DNA of 54,084 bases from Thauera sp. 2A1 (GTDB lineage Bacteria; Pseudomonadota; Gammaproteobacteria; Burkholderiales; Rhodocyclaceae). A program made the position numbers and the translations under genes. The stretch spans positions 1-54,084 of the forward strand of contig NZ_SSXV01000031.1 in assembly GCF_009469595.2 (NCBI RefSeq), written 5' to 3'. Shown here piece by piece: positions 24,019 to 33,182 of the stretch. The notes below the pieces were generated by a model. It saw nothing but the letters and a program-made list of their open reading frames with translations. It made no database searches and was not told the DNA's origin. Position 1 is the first letter of the stretch. Every line of letters starts with the position of its first letter.

Positions 24019-25464
24019 ATGATGCGCCGACCCCTCGCCCTCCTGCTCAGCCTTGCGCTCGCTTTCCCCGTCCGCGCCGTGGATCTGCCCGATCTCGGCG
24101 ACGTCGGTACGTCCGATCTGTCGACGGCGGCCGAGCGCCGCATCGGTGACGAGATCATCCGCGAAATCCGCTGGAAGGATGCCGCCTACCTGGACGATCC
24201 GGAGATCGAGGAGTACGTCAATCGCCTCGGCCACCGGCTGGTGGCGGCCAGTGACAAGCCGCTGCAGGATTTCGACTTCTTCGTGATCAAGGATCCGACG
24301 CTGAACGCCTTCGCGCTGCCGGGCGGCCATGTGGGCGTGCATTCGGGCCTGATCCTGGCGGCGCAGAGCGAGTCGGAACTCGCCTCGGTGCTCGGTCACG
24401 AAATCGCCCACGTCACCCAGCGCCACATTGCGCAGATCGTCGGCAAGCAGAGCCAGGCGGGCATGGCGATGCTGGCCTCGCTGCTGATCGCGGTGCTGGC
24501 GGCGCGCAGCAGTTCGCAGGTCAGCGAGGCGGCGATCGCGGCGGGCAGTGCGGGTGCGCTGCAGTCGCAACTGGGCTACACCCGCGACTACGAACGCGAG
24601 GCCGACCGCGTGGGCCTGCAGGTCCTCGAAGGTGCAGGCTTCGACGTGCGCGGCATGCCGAGCTTCTTCGAACGCCTGCAGCGTGGCACCCGCCTGTACG
24701 AGAACAATGCGCCGGCCTACCTGCGCACCCACCCGCTGACCTTCGAGCGCATTGCCGACATGGAAAACCGCGTGTCGTCGATGCGCTACCGGCAGGTGCT
24801 GGATTCGTCGGATTTCGGCTACGTGCAGGCCAAGCTGCGCGCCCAGGCGGGATTGCCCGCGGACGCGGTGAAGGATCTCGAGAGCCGGCTTGCGCAGCAA
24901 CCGCGCGATGCGACGCAGCGCTACGGGCTGGCGCGGGCGCTGATGCGCGCCGGTCGCCTCGACGAAGCGCAGGCGATGCTGGACAAGCTGCGCGGCGATG
25001 CGCCGCCATCTTCCTTCATCGAACAGCTCGGCGCGGAAATCCTGCTGGCGCGCAAGGATGGTGCGGGGGCGGTGCGCCTGCTGAGCACGGCGCAGAAGCG
25101 TTTCCCGGGCAGCCGCAGCGTCGGCTACGCGCTGGCGGACGCGCAGATCCTCTCCGGCATGCCGGCTGCGGCGGCGAGCGGCGTGCGCCAGTTGCTCAAT
25201 TCCCGCGGCGACGACGTGCGCCTGTGGCAACTGCTGTCGCGCGCCGACCAGGCGCTGGGCAAGCGGACCGCACAGCACCGTGCGCAGGCCGAGGTCTATG
25301 CGCTGCAGGGCAGCCTGCCAGCGGCCATCGAGCAGCTCGAGATCGCGCGGCGCGAGGCCGATGCCGATTTCTACGAGCTGTCGGCGGTGGACGCGCGCCT
25401 GCGCGAGCTCAAGCAGCGCTACCGCGACGAGAAGCGGGACAAGGAGCGCTTTGGCGGCTCCTGA
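24019..25464 (+). CDS. bepA: M48 family periplasmic metalloprotease with TPR repeats (BepA/YfgC-like)
   Basis: A 481-residue exported protein. The signal peptide spans about residues 1-19. The M48 zinc motif is HEIAH (127-131), with the third ligand E194 in EREADR. A TPR-type helical region (about 260-470) follows. BepA degrades or chaperones misassembled outer-membrane proteins such as LptD. The gene is divergent from moaC (112 bp) with a TATCAT -10-like box at about 24003. It is followed by a tusA-family gene. Length matches BepA (about 487). Confidence 0.9.
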   Translation: MMRRPLALLLSLALAFPVRAVDLPDLGDVGTSDLSTAAERRIGDEIIREIRWKDAAYLDDPEIEEYVNRLGHRLVAASDKPLQDFDFFVIKDPTLNAFALPGGHVGVHSGLILAAQSESELASVLGHEIAHVTQRHIAQIVGKQSQAGMAMLASLLIAVLAARSSSQVSEAAIAAGSAGALQSQLGYTRDYEREADRVGLQVLEGAGFDVRGMPSFFERLQRGTRLYENNAPAYLRTHPLTFERIADMENRVSSMRYRQVLDSSDFGYVQAKLRAQAGLPADAVKDLESRLAQQPRDATQRYGLARALMRAGRLDEAQAMLDKLRGDAPPSSFIEQLGAEILLARKDGAGAVRLLSTAQKRFPGSRSVGYALADAQILSGMPAAAASGVRQLLNSRGDDVRLWQLLSRADQALGKRTAQHRAQAEVYALQGSLPAAIEQLEIARREADADFYELSAVDARLRELKQRYRDEKRDKERFGGS

Positions 25465-25582
25465 CCGTGATCGGTCGCGCGGCGCGGCGGCGTGACGTGC
25501 GAGCTATCGGCTGGCTGGGCCATCCTCTAGAATCCGGGGCCTGTGCGCCACGCCTGGCGCAAGCGGAAACAAGGGAACATCG

Positions 25583-25813
25583 ATGGATTTCGACAAGGAA
25601 GTGGATGCGCGCGGCCTCAACTGCCCGCTGCCCATCCTGCGCGCCAAGAAGGCGTTGAACGACATGACGAGCGGCGAGGTGCTGCGCGTGCTGGCGACGG
25701 ACCCGGGCTCGGTGAAGGATTTCCAGGCGTTCGCCAGGCAGACGGGCAATGAGCTGGTGAAGCAGGGCGAGACGACGGACAAGGCGTATGAGTTCTTCCT
25801 GAAGCGGAAGTAG
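25583..25813 (+). CDS. TusA-family sulfur carrier protein
   Basis: A 76-residue TusA-fold protein with the CPxP motif (DARGLNCPLPILRAKKAL); the Cys carries persulfide sulfur. Such proteins pass sulfur for tRNA thiolation, molybdopterin synthesis or sulfur metabolism; which applies is not clear, and the relation to the nearby tungstopterin genes is only suggestive. The ATG at 25583 has an AAGGGAA site seven bases upstream, and TAGAAT at 25528-25533 may be its -10 box. A strong terminator follows 31 bp after the stop. Confidence 0.9.
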   Translation: MDFDKEVDARGLNCPLPILRAKKALNDMTSGEVLRVLATDPGSVKDFQAFARQTGNELVKQGETTDKAYEFFLKRK

Positions 25814-25844
25814 GTCGTTTGCGGTTCAGAGGCTGGATGTGAAA

Positions 25845-25880
25845 CGGGCTGCCCGGTGATTCGGGCAGCCCGTTGCTTTT
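25845..25880 (+). terminator. Rho-independent terminator after the tusA-family gene
   Basis: A perfect 11-bp stem (25845-25855 with 25862-25872) with a GTGATT loop is followed by TTGCTTTT. It ends the bepA/tusA-family transcript unit. Confidence 0.85.
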
Positions 25881-25912
25881 GGCGACCCTGAGCTCGTGTT
25901 GTGCTGCTAAAC

Positions 25913-26010
25913 GCATGAGCGGGCGGGGTATTCGTTCTGCAGGCTGCGGAACTCGGCCTTTGGCCTCGGACAGTCCTCGCCTGCGCCACGAATACCCCGC
26001 CCGCTCATGC
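25913..26010. repeat. 98-bp palindromic element with perfect 23-bp terminal inverted repeats
   Basis: Arms at 25913-25935 and 25988-26010 are exact reverse complements over 23 bases. The 52-base centre (25936-25987) contains ggcctttggcc and no reading frame. The element lies between the tusA-family terminator and the 3' end of valS. It lacks a T-run, so it is not a simple terminator. Its size and ends suggest a miniature palindromic or MITE-like repeat; only one copy was seen in the window. Confidence 0.75.
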
Positions 26011-26045
26011 TTGTGCCTGTGGTTCGCAGCGCGAGCAGGTTTTTT

Positions 26046-29039
26046 CTAGCCGCCCAGTTTGGCCAGTTGCGGCTTCAGCTTGTCCACCGTGGCCTTGAAG
26101 CCGGCGAGGCGGTCGCGTTCCTGCTGCACGACGGCGGCGGGGGCGCGATCGACGAAGCTGGCGTTGCCGAGCTTGCCTTCGGCCTTGCCGATCTCGCCTT
26201 CGAGGCGGGCGATCTCCTTGCCCAGGCGCTCACGCTCCGCGGCGACGTCGATTTCCACCTTCAGCATCAGGCGGGTTTCGCCGGCCACCGCGACCGGGGC
26301 GAGCTCGTCGGCGCCGATCTCGTCGACGATCTGCACTTCGGCGAGCTTGGCCAGGCCGGCGAGGTAGGGCGCGTACAGGGCGAGCGCCGCCTTGTCGCCG
26401 GCGGCCACCAGCGGCAGGCGCTGCGCGGGGGAGATGTTCATCTCGCCGCGCAGGTTGCGGCAGGCGTAGGTCATCGCCTTCAGCTCGGCGACTTTGGCCT
26501 CGGCGACCTCGTCGATGCGTCCCATGTCCGCCTGCGGGTAGCGCACGCGCATGATGCTGTCGCCGTCCTTGCGGCCGGCGAGCGGCGCCACCGTCTGCCA
26601 CAGCTCTTCGGTGATGAAGGGGATCAGCGGGTGGGCCAGCCGCAGCACCGTCTCGAGCACGCGCAGCAGGGTGCGGCGGGTGGCGCGCTGCTGGCCGGGC
26701 GTGCCATTCTGGATCTGCACCTTGGCGAGTTCCAGGTACCAGTCGCAGTACTCGTCCCACACGAATTCATACACCGCGCGCGCGACGAGGTCGAAGCGGT
26801 AGGCTTCGAATTGCTCCGCCACTTCTGCTTCGGTGCGCTGCAGGCGGGAGACGATCCAGCGGTCGGCGAAGGAGAAGTCGAGGTAGCCGCCGGGCGCGCA
26901 CTGGTCGGCAGCATGCTGGCCCAGGCCGCAGTCCTGTCCTTCGGTGTTCATCAGCACGAAGCGGGTGGCGTTCCACAGCTTGTTGCAGAAGTTGCGGTAG
27001 CCCTCGCAGCGCGCCAGGTCGAACTTGATGTCGCGCCCCGGGCTGGCGAGGCTGGCGAAGGTGAAGCGCAGCGCGTCGGTGCCGAAGGCGGGGATGCCTT
27101 CCGGGAATTCCTTGCGCGTCTTCTTCTCGATGCTCTGCGCCTGCTTCGGGTTCATCAGGCCGAAGGTGCGCTTCTTCACCAGTTCGTCGAGCGCGATGCC
27201 GTCGATGAGGTCGATCGGGTCGAGCACGTTGCCCTTGGACTTGCTCATCTTCTGGCCTTCCGCGTCGCGGATCAGGCCATGCACATAGACGTGCTTGAAC
27301 GGGATCTTGCCAGTGATGTGCCTGGTCATCATGACCATGCGCGCCACCCAGAAGAAGATGATGTCGAAGCCGGTGACCAGCACGGTGGAGGGCAGATAGA
27401 GGTCGAGCGCGTCGTTGCTCTTGCCCGGCCACTCGGCCGTCCAGTCCAGCGTGGAAAACGGCCACAGCGCGGACGAGTACCAGGTGTCGAGCACGTCGTC
27501 TTCCTGGCGCAGCCTGCCTTCCTCGTAGCGAGCGTGCAGCACCGACAGGCGCTCGGCCAGCTCGGGGTACTGCTCGGCAGTCTGGCCCTGGCTCTGGCGC
27601 GCGGCGACCTCGGCCTGCAGGCCGGCGATCTCGGCTTCGAGGTCGGCCTTCCAGTTGGCGATGGCCACTTCCTCGCTTTGCGCGACGTAGATGCGGCCTT
27701 CCTCGTCGTACCAGGCCGGGATGCGGTGGCCCCACCACAGCTGGCGCGAGATGCACCAGTCCTGGATGTTGTTGAGCCACTGGTTGTAGGTGTTGACCCA
27801 GTTCTCGGGGTAGAACTTGATCTCGCCGGAGGCGACGACTTCGAGCGCCTTCTCGGTGATCGACTTGCCGTCTGCGCCCGGTTTCGACATCGCGACGAAC
27901 CACTGGTCGGTGAGCATGGGCTCGATCACGACGCCGGTGCGGTCGCCGCGCGGCACCTGCATCTTGTGTGCCTTGGCTTCGAGCATCAGGCCGAGCTTTT
28001 CCAGTTCGGCGACGACGGCATCGCGCGCCGGCACGCGATCCAGTCCGGCCACGCCGGCGGGCATCGCCACGCCGTCGAGGCTGATGCCGTCGGTCGTGTA
28101 ACGCTCCGCCACGGCCGGCACGCTGCCGTCGAGTCTGAGCACGACGATCATGTCGAGCTTGTGGCGCTGGCCCACCGCGTAGTCGTTGAAGTCGTGCGCC
28201 GGCGTGACTTTCACGCAGCCGGTGCCGAACTCGCGGTCGACGTAGTCGTCGGCGATGATCGGGATGTGGCGGCCGGTGAGCGGCAGCGCAACGGTCTTGC
28301 CGATGAGGTGGGCGTAGCGCTCGTCCTCGGGATGCACCATCACCGCGACGTCGCCGAGCAGGGTCTCGGGGCGGGTGGTGGCGACGGTCAGGCCGCGCAG
28401 GTCACCGATCGGGCCGTCGGAGAAGGGGTACAGGATGTGGTAGAGCTTGCCGTCCTCCTCCTCGGACACCACCTCGAGGTCGGACACCGCGGTGCCGAGC
28501 TTCGGGTCCCAGTTCACCAGGCGCTTGCCGCGGTAGATCAGGCCCTCGTTGTACAGGCGCACGAAGGTCTCGGTAACCGTCTTCGACAGACCCTCGTCCA
28601 TCGTGAAGCGTTCGCGTTTCCAGTCGGGGCTGGTGCCCAGGCGCCGCATCTGGCGGGTGATGGTGCCGCCGGAGTATTCCTTCCACTCCCACACCTTCTC
28701 GAGGAACTTCTCGCGCCCGAGGTCATGGCGGCTGACGCCCTGGGCGTCCAACTGGCGCTCGACGACGATCTGCGTGGCGATGCCGGCGTGGTCGGTGCCC
28801 GGCTGCCACAGCGTGTTGTCGCCGCGCATGCGGTGGTAGCGGGTGAGCGCGTCCATGATCGTCTGGTTGAAGCCGTGCCCCATGTGCAGCGTGCCGGTGA
28901 CGTTGGGCGGCGGCAGCAGGATGCAGAAGGCGTTGGGGTTCGACTTGTCGAGTCCGGCGTCGAAGTAGCCGCGGGATTCCCATTCCGGGTACCAGCGACG
29001 TTCGATGTCGGCGGGCTCGAAGCTCTTGGCCAGTTCCAT
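26046..29039 (-). CDS. valS: Valyl-tRNA synthetase
   Basis: A 997-residue class I synthetase that charges tRNA-Val. The HIGH-type motif is TLHMGHG (H52, H55), the KMSKS loop is K597-S601, and the editing domain lies between them (about 200-340). PVTGRHIPII, TPAHDFNDY and the KYGAD-like TDALRFT region are also recognisable. The C terminus is the Leu/Glu/Lys coiled coil (about 930-995) that binds the tRNA elbow. At 997 residues it is slightly longer than E. coli ValS (951). It is the last gene of the pepA-holC-unknown-valS unit on the minus strand. Confidence 0.97.
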   Translation of the reverse strand: MELAKSFEPADIERRWYPEWESRGYFDAGLDKSNPNAFCILLPPPNVTGTLHMGHGFNQTIMDALTRYHRMRGDNTLWQPGTDHAGIATQIVVERQLDAQGVSRHDLGREKFLEKVWEWKEYSGGTITRQMRRLGTSPDWKRERFTMDEGLSKTVTETFVRLYNEGLIYRGKRLVNWDPKLGTAVSDLEVVSEEEDGKLYHILYPFSDGPIGDLRGLTVATTRPETLLGDVAVMVHPEDERYAHLIGKTVALPLTGRHIPIIADDYVDREFGTGCVKVTPAHDFNDYAVGQRHKLDMIVVLRLDGSVPAVAERYTTDGISLDGVAMPAGVAGLDRVPARDAVVAELEKLGLMLEAKAHKMQVPRGDRTGVVIEPMLTDQWFVAMSKPGADGKSITEKALEVVASGEIKFYPENWVNTYNQWLNNIQDWCISRQLWWGHRIPAWYDEEGRIYVAQSEEVAIANWKADLEAEIAGLQAEVAARQSQGQTAEQYPELAERLSVLHARYEEGRLRQEDDVLDTWYSSALWPFSTLDWTAEWPGKSNDALDLYLPSTVLVTGFDIIFFWVARMVMMTRHITGKIPFKHVYVHGLIRDAEGQKMSKSKGNVLDPIDLIDGIALDELVKKRTFGLMNPKQAQSIEKKTRKEFPEGIPAFGTDALRFTFASLASPGRDIKFDLARCEGYRNFCNKLWNATRFVLMNTEGQDCGLGQHAADQCAPGGYLDFSFADRWIVSRLQRTEAEVAEQFEAYRFDLVARAVYEFVWDEYCDWYLELAKVQIQNGTPGQQRATRRTLLRVLETVLRLAHPLIPFITEELWQTVAPLAGRKDGDSIMRVRYPQADMGRIDEVAEAKVAELKAMTYACRNLRGEMNISPAQRLPLVAAGDKAALALYAPYLAGLAKLAEVQIVDEIGADELAPVAVAGETRLMLKVEIDVAAERERLGKEIARLEGEIGKAEGKLGNASFVDRAPAAVVQQERDRLAGFKATVDKLKPQLAKLGG

Positions 29040-29113
29040 GGTGTTCTACGCGCGTGAAGGCAAAGCGCGGATTATAGCGGATGGCCCGCGGCCGCCCCGG
29101 CTCGGCGCAGGCT

Positions 29114-30007
29114 TCAGTCGACGAGCTTGTCGATGCGATGGGCGATACGCTCGGACAAGGCGGGAAGCAGGGTGGCGCGCAATTGCGCAATCGCTTCGGT
29201 GCGGATGCGTTCTGCCAGGCTGTCGAGTTCGCGCGTGACGATCTGCGGCAGTTCGTCCTCGAGCCAGGACTCGACCGAGCGGGCGATCTCGGTGTCGAGT
29301 TCGACGAGCTCCTCGATCAGCGCGGCGCGCGCGGAGACGAGCAGGGCGTGCTCATCCGCCGGGCTCAGCGCCGGCGGCTGTGAGAGTGAGAGTGCAGGTG
29401 AAAAGGGCGGCGCCAGCGGAGGTGCCATGGGGGGCGCCAGGGGAGCCGATGGCACGGCGGACCGAGGCGGTTCTGTCGCCGCGATCGTCGATGGCGCAGC
29501 GCCTGCCAGCGGCGCTGCCCCCAACTGGGCGGATGGAGGCGGTGGCGGCTCGTCTGCGGATCGTTTGTCCGGCGTGCCCTCCACAAGATCCTCCAGCGGC
29601 TGCGCTTCGAGCGAGGCGGCATCTTCCGCGGCGGCGGCGAAGTGCATCGCATCGCCAGCGAAGGCAGGGCGGGGGGCGGCGGCGAAATCGTCGAGCACCG
29701 GCACCGCGGGGGTGGCGAGTTCGCGATCGGCGAGATCGGCCAGGTCGGCCACGTCGGCGATGCTGGTGATGTCGGCGAGTTCGAGGCCGTCGACGATGTC
29801 CGTCAGGATCGGCAGATCGTCGTCGTCCTCGAGCGCGAAGGGCTCGAGGCGGGTTTCGGCTTCAAGAGCGGCGGAAGGGAACGTAGCCGGCGGGGGCGTG
29901 CGCGGTGCGCTGCCGCGGTGGCGGCGCAGCAGCGCGTCGGCCTGATCGAGCAGGGCGTCGGCGCGCTCGAGCTCGTCGTCTTGCGGTGGCTGCAACTCGT
30001 CTCTCAC
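29114..30007 (-). CDS. Ala/Pro-rich protein of unknown function between holC and valS
   Basis: A 297-residue acidic protein that I do not recognise. The N-terminal 35 residues form a helix (DELERADALLDQADALLRRH). A long low-complexity middle (about 36-215) rich in Ala, Pro, Asp and Glu follows, ending in Pro-Leu-Ala-Pro-type repeats. The C-terminal 80 residues are predicted as three or four amphipathic helices (LIEELVELDTEIARSVESWL and onwards to ERIAHRIDKLVD). No signal peptide or membrane segment is seen. The GTG start overlaps the holC stop (GTGA), so the gene is translationally coupled to holC. The C-terminal part looks like the conserved domain. Confidence 0.65.
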   Translation of the reverse strand: MRDELQPPQDDELERADALLDQADALLRRHRGSAPRTPPPATFPSAALEAETRLEPFALEDDDDLPILTDIVDGLELADITSIADVADLADLADRELATPAVPVLDDFAAAPRPAFAGDAMHFAAAAEDAASLEAQPLEDLVEGTPDKRSADEPPPPPSAQLGAAPLAGAAPSTIAATEPPRSAVPSAPLAPPMAPPLAPPFSPALSLSQPPALSPADEHALLVSARAALIEELVELDTEIARSVESWLEDELPQIVTRELDSLAERIRTEAIAQLRATLLPALSERIAHRIDKLVD

Positions 30008-30444
30008 ATCGCCTCCCTGCGCTCGGCGTCGAAGGCCTTCAGGGCCAGCCCCTTCTGCTTGTAGGCCGCCCAGCGCATGCGCGCAGGCTGTTTCTCCTCC
30101 TCGCTCTGGCCGACGATCTCGACCACCAGGCGGAACGTCTCGATGTCAGGCGGCATGTCGGCGGCAAGGTTGAACAGCATGTCCTGATGCGGCCAGCGGC
30201 TCGCGCTTTCAGCGGCGGCGAGGACGATCGGCGTCTCGGCGGCGAGCGCGGAGTCGATGCCCACATGCGGGATGAAGGCGAGCGGCTCCTGTGTCCAGAG
30301 CATCTGGTCGAGCTTGCGCAGGCTGGTCGCATCGGGCAGGCGCACGATGGCCCGGCGGCCGCCGGCATGCGCCCGCCCGATCAGCTCGCTTGCCAGCGCG
30401 AGGCGGTCGGGCGTGTTGTGGTAGAACTGCACCCGCGGCGCCAC
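30004..30444 (-). CDS. holC: DNA polymerase III chi subunit HolC
   Basis: A 146-residue chi subunit, starting at GTG 30444 (VAPRVQFYHN) with AGGAAG nine bases upstream; a second GTG at 30432 is possible. Features are the FYHN start, RAIVRLPD, LDQMLWTQEP and FIPHVGID segments. Chi links the clamp loader to single-strand DNA-binding protein during replication. It follows pepA by 5 bp and overlaps the next gene by 4 bp. The order pepA-holC-valS is the same as in enterobacteria. The length agrees with E. coli HolC (147). Confidence 0.9.
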   Translation of the reverse strand: MAPRVQFYHNTPDRLALASELIGRAHAGGRRAIVRLPDATSLRKLDQMLWTQEPLAFIPHVGIDSALAAETPIVLAAAESASRWPHQDMLFNLAADMPPDIETFRLVVEIVGQSEEEKQPARMRWAAYKQKGLALKAFDAERREAM

Positions 30445-30449
30445 CGTCT

Positions 30450-31949
30450 TCAACTTCCTTTTGCCTCGGCGCGCCCGATGAGGAACTCCGACAGCAACGG
30501 CACCGGGCGGCCGGTGGCGCCCTTGGCGTCGCCCGACAGCCACGCCGTGCCGGCAATGTCGAGATGCGCCCACTTGTACGCCTTGGTGAAGCGCGCGAGG
30601 AAGCAGGCGGCGGTGATGGTCCCGGCGTAGCGGCCGCCGATGTTGCCCATGTCGGCGAAGTTGCTCTTCAGCAGCTCCTGGTATTCCTCCCACAGCGGCA
30701 ACTGCCAGGCCCGGTCGCCCGATTCGGTCCCGCGCTTGAGGATTTCGGCCGCCAGGTCGTCGTCGTTGGCGAGCAGCCCGCTGGGGATCTTGCCCAGCGC
30801 GATCACGCAGGCGCCGGTCAGGGTGGCGATGTCGATCACGCAGGCCGGCTTGAAGCGCTCGGCGTAGGTCAGTGCGTCGCACAGGATGAGGCGGCCCTCG
30901 GCGTCGGTGTTCAGCACCTCGATGGTCTGGCCCGACATCGAGGTGACGACATCGCCCGGTTTGGTCGCACGACCGCCTGGCATGTTCTCGGTGGCGGGGA
31001 TGAGGCCGACGACGTTGATCGGCAGGCCCATGCGCGCGATGGCCTTGAAGGTGCCCAGCACGCTGGCGGCGCCGCACATGTCGAACTTCATCTCGTCCAT
31101 CTCGGCGCCAGGCTTCAGCGAGATGCCGCCGGTGTCGAAGGTGATGCCCTTGCCGACGAGCACGATGGGCTTTGCCTTGGCCTTGCCGCCCTTGTAATGC
31201 ATGACGATGAACCGGGGCGGTTCATGGCTGCCGCGCGCCACCGACAGGAAGGAGCCCATGCCGAGCTTCTCGATGCCATCGCGGTCCAGCACCTCGACGT
31301 CGAACTTGAACTGCTTGCCCAGTTCCGTCGCGGTATGCGCGAGATGGCTGGGCGTGCACACGTTGCCGGGCAGGTTGCCGAGATCCTTCGCCAGCGCCAT
31401 GCCTTCGGCAATCGCCTGGCCTCGCTGCACCGCGGTCTCCAGCGCCGTGCTGACCTTGCCGGCGATGACGAGGGCGAACTTCCGGGCGCCGCGCTCCTTC
31501 CTGGCGTCCTTGCCCGACTTGAGTGCGTCGAAGCGGTAGGCGCCGTCGGCGAGGATGCGCGCGGCCTGCTGTAGCCGCCATGGCAGCGATCGCGTTTCCA
31601 GATCGACATCGGCGATGAGCACGCCGGCGTCCTTCGCGGCACCGCTTGCGAGCGCCTTGGCCGCCGCGCCGAGGGCATCGCGATAGGGCTTGTCGCCGAA
31701 GTCGTCGCGCTTGCCCAGGCTGACGAGCAGCACCCGCTCGGCGGCGACGCCGGGCAGCTCGGGTAGCAGCAGGGTGGAGCCCGCCTTTTCGTCGAGGTCG
31801 CCGCGCTTGAGCAGGGCGGCAATGCGGCCATCCGAGGCCTTGTCGAGTGCCGCCGTGGCGGCGGGCAGGACGCCGTCGGCATAGGCCGCGGCAACCAGGA
31901 TGCCGGCCCGGAACTTCTCCGGGGCGGCTGTCTTTATGGTAAATTCCAT
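30450..31949 (-). CDS. pepA: Leucyl aminopeptidase PepA
   Basis: A 499-residue M17 cytosolic aminopeptidase. The C-terminal catalytic half has VGKGITFDTGGISLKP and MKFDMCGAASV with metal ligands, then NTDAEGRL, which includes catalytic residues. The enzyme removes N-terminal residues from peptides, and in E. coli PepA also binds DNA in recombination and repression. I chose ATG 31949 (MEFTIK), with AGGGG upstream, over the one at 31967. It is divergent from lptF (153 bp), the same arrangement as in E. coli. Confidence 0.96.
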   Translation of the reverse strand: MEFTIKTAAPEKFRAGILVAAAYADGVLPAATAALDKASDGRIAALLKRGDLDEKAGSTLLLPELPGVAAERVLLVSLGKRDDFGDKPYRDALGAAAKALASGAAKDAGVLIADVDLETRSLPWRLQQAARILADGAYRFDALKSGKDARKERGARKFALVIAGKVSTALETAVQRGQAIAEGMALAKDLGNLPGNVCTPSHLAHTATELGKQFKFDVEVLDRDGIEKLGMGSFLSVARGSHEPPRFIVMHYKGGKAKAKPIVLVGKGITFDTGGISLKPGAEMDEMKFDMCGAASVLGTFKAIARMGLPINVVGLIPATENMPGGRATKPGDVVTSMSGQTIEVLNTDAEGRLILCDALTYAERFKPACVIDIATLTGACVIALGKIPSGLLANDDDLAAEILKRGTESGDRAWQLPLWEEYQELLKSNFADMGNIGGRYAGTITAACFLARFTKAYKWAHLDIAGTAWLSGDAKGATGRPVPLLSEFLIGRAEAKGS

Positions 31950-32102
31950 GCGCTTTTTCCCCTGCAATGGCGCGTGTTTCGGGCTCCTGCCGATTATGGC
32001 GCGTTCGCGGCGGAACCGTCAAAAAGCCAGGCTCATGCTCATCCAGAAACTCTTCCCTCTCTTGCTCGCGGCGCCTTCGACGCCGCCGACAGGCCCTGCG
32101 CG

Positions 32103-33182
32103 ATGATCTTTCGTCGCGCCCTGCAGAGGGAATTCGCCCAGGTCGCCGCGGCGGTGTTCGTCGCGCTATTCGCGATCCTGATCACCACGGTGCTGATCCG
32201 TCTGCTTGGCCAGGCGGCCGGCGGGCGCGTCCCCTCCGATGCGGTCCTGGCGCTGATCGGGTTCGGCGCGCTGTCGGAAGTGCCCACGGTGCTGACGCTC
32301 ACCCTGTTCATCGCCGTGCTGGTGTCGCTGTCGCGCAGCTACCGCGATTCCGAAATGGTGGTGTGGTTCGCCGCCGGCGTGCCGCTCACCGCCTGGATCG
32401 GCCCGGTGCTGCGGTTTGCCTTGCCGCTGGTGGTGGTCATCGCCGGCAGCACCTTGTTCCTGTCGCCGTGGGCGCAGCAGAAGAGCGCCGACTACAAGGA
32501 CCAGCTCGAGAGCCGCGACGACACGCAGCGCGTGGCGCCGGGCGTGTTCCGTGAATCCGCAGGGGCGCGGCGGGTGTTCTTCGTCGAGACTGGCGCTGGC
32601 GAGGATGGGCGCGTGCGCAACGTGTTCGTCAGTGACGAGGGTCGTGGCCGGCTGACCGTCATCGCCTCGTCCCAGGGCTTCCTGCACAACGACGCCGAGG
32701 GCCGGCGCTTCGTGGTGCTGGAGAAGGGGCGTCGCTACGACGGTGAGCCGGGGACGCCGGAGTACCGGGTGATGGAGTTCGAGCGCTACGAAGTGCAGAT
32801 CGAGCAGCCCCAGCTCGCGGCGAAACCGACGCGCACGCGCTCGATGCCCACCGCCGAGCTGCTGCGCGAGGGCGACGCGCGCAGCCTCGGTGAACTCGTC
32901 GGCCGTATCGGCATGCCGCTGGCGGCGGTGCTTCTGGCATTGATGGCGATACCGCTGTCCTTCGTCAATCCGCGAGCTGGCCGCGCCAACAACCTGCTGT
33001 TCGCCCTGCTCACCTACCTGATCTACAGCAACGCAATTTCGGTGTGCCAGTCCTGGGTTGCGCAGGGCAGGCTGGGGGTCGTTCCCGGCATGCTGCTGCC
33101 GCATCTGGTCGTGCTCGCGCTGCTGACGCTGATGTTCTATCGCCGCCTGGCGGTGTCACCGTTCTGGCGGGCGCGCGCATGA
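32103..33182 (+). CDS. lptF: LPS export ABC transporter permease LptF
   Basis: A 359-residue YjgP/YjgQ-family permease. It starts MIFRRALQREF at ATG 32103. TM helices are at about 15-38, 50-75 and 95-120, then a periplasmic jelly-roll domain (about 125-260) and three more TMs to the end. With LptG and LptB it extracts lipopolysaccharide from the inner membrane and feeds it to LptC. The stop overlaps the lptG start (ATGA at 33179-33182). The open frame upstream to 31974 belongs to the shared pepA-lptF promoter region and is not likely translated. Confidence 0.94.
   Translation: MIFRRALQREFAQVAAAVFVALFAILITTVLIRLLGQAAGGRVPSDAVLALIGFGALSEVPTVLTLTLFIAVLVSLSRSYRDSEMVVWFAAGVPLTAWIGPVLRFALPLVVVIAGSTLFLSPWAQQKSADYKDQLESRDDTQRVAPGVFRESAGARRVFFVETGAGEDGRVRNVFVSDEGRGRLTVIASSQGFLHNDAEGRRFVVLEKGRRYDGEPGTPEYRVMEFERYEVQIEQPQLAAKPTRTRSMPTAELLREGDARSLGELVGRIGMPLAAVLLALMAIPLSFVNPRAGRANNLLFALLTYLIYSNAISVCQSWVAQGRLGVVPGMLLPHLVVLALLTLMFYRRLAVSPFWRARA

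Noticed and set aside
26007..29057. 1016-codon open frame on the plus strand over valS
   Set aside because: Antisense shadow; the minus strand encodes a complete ValS.
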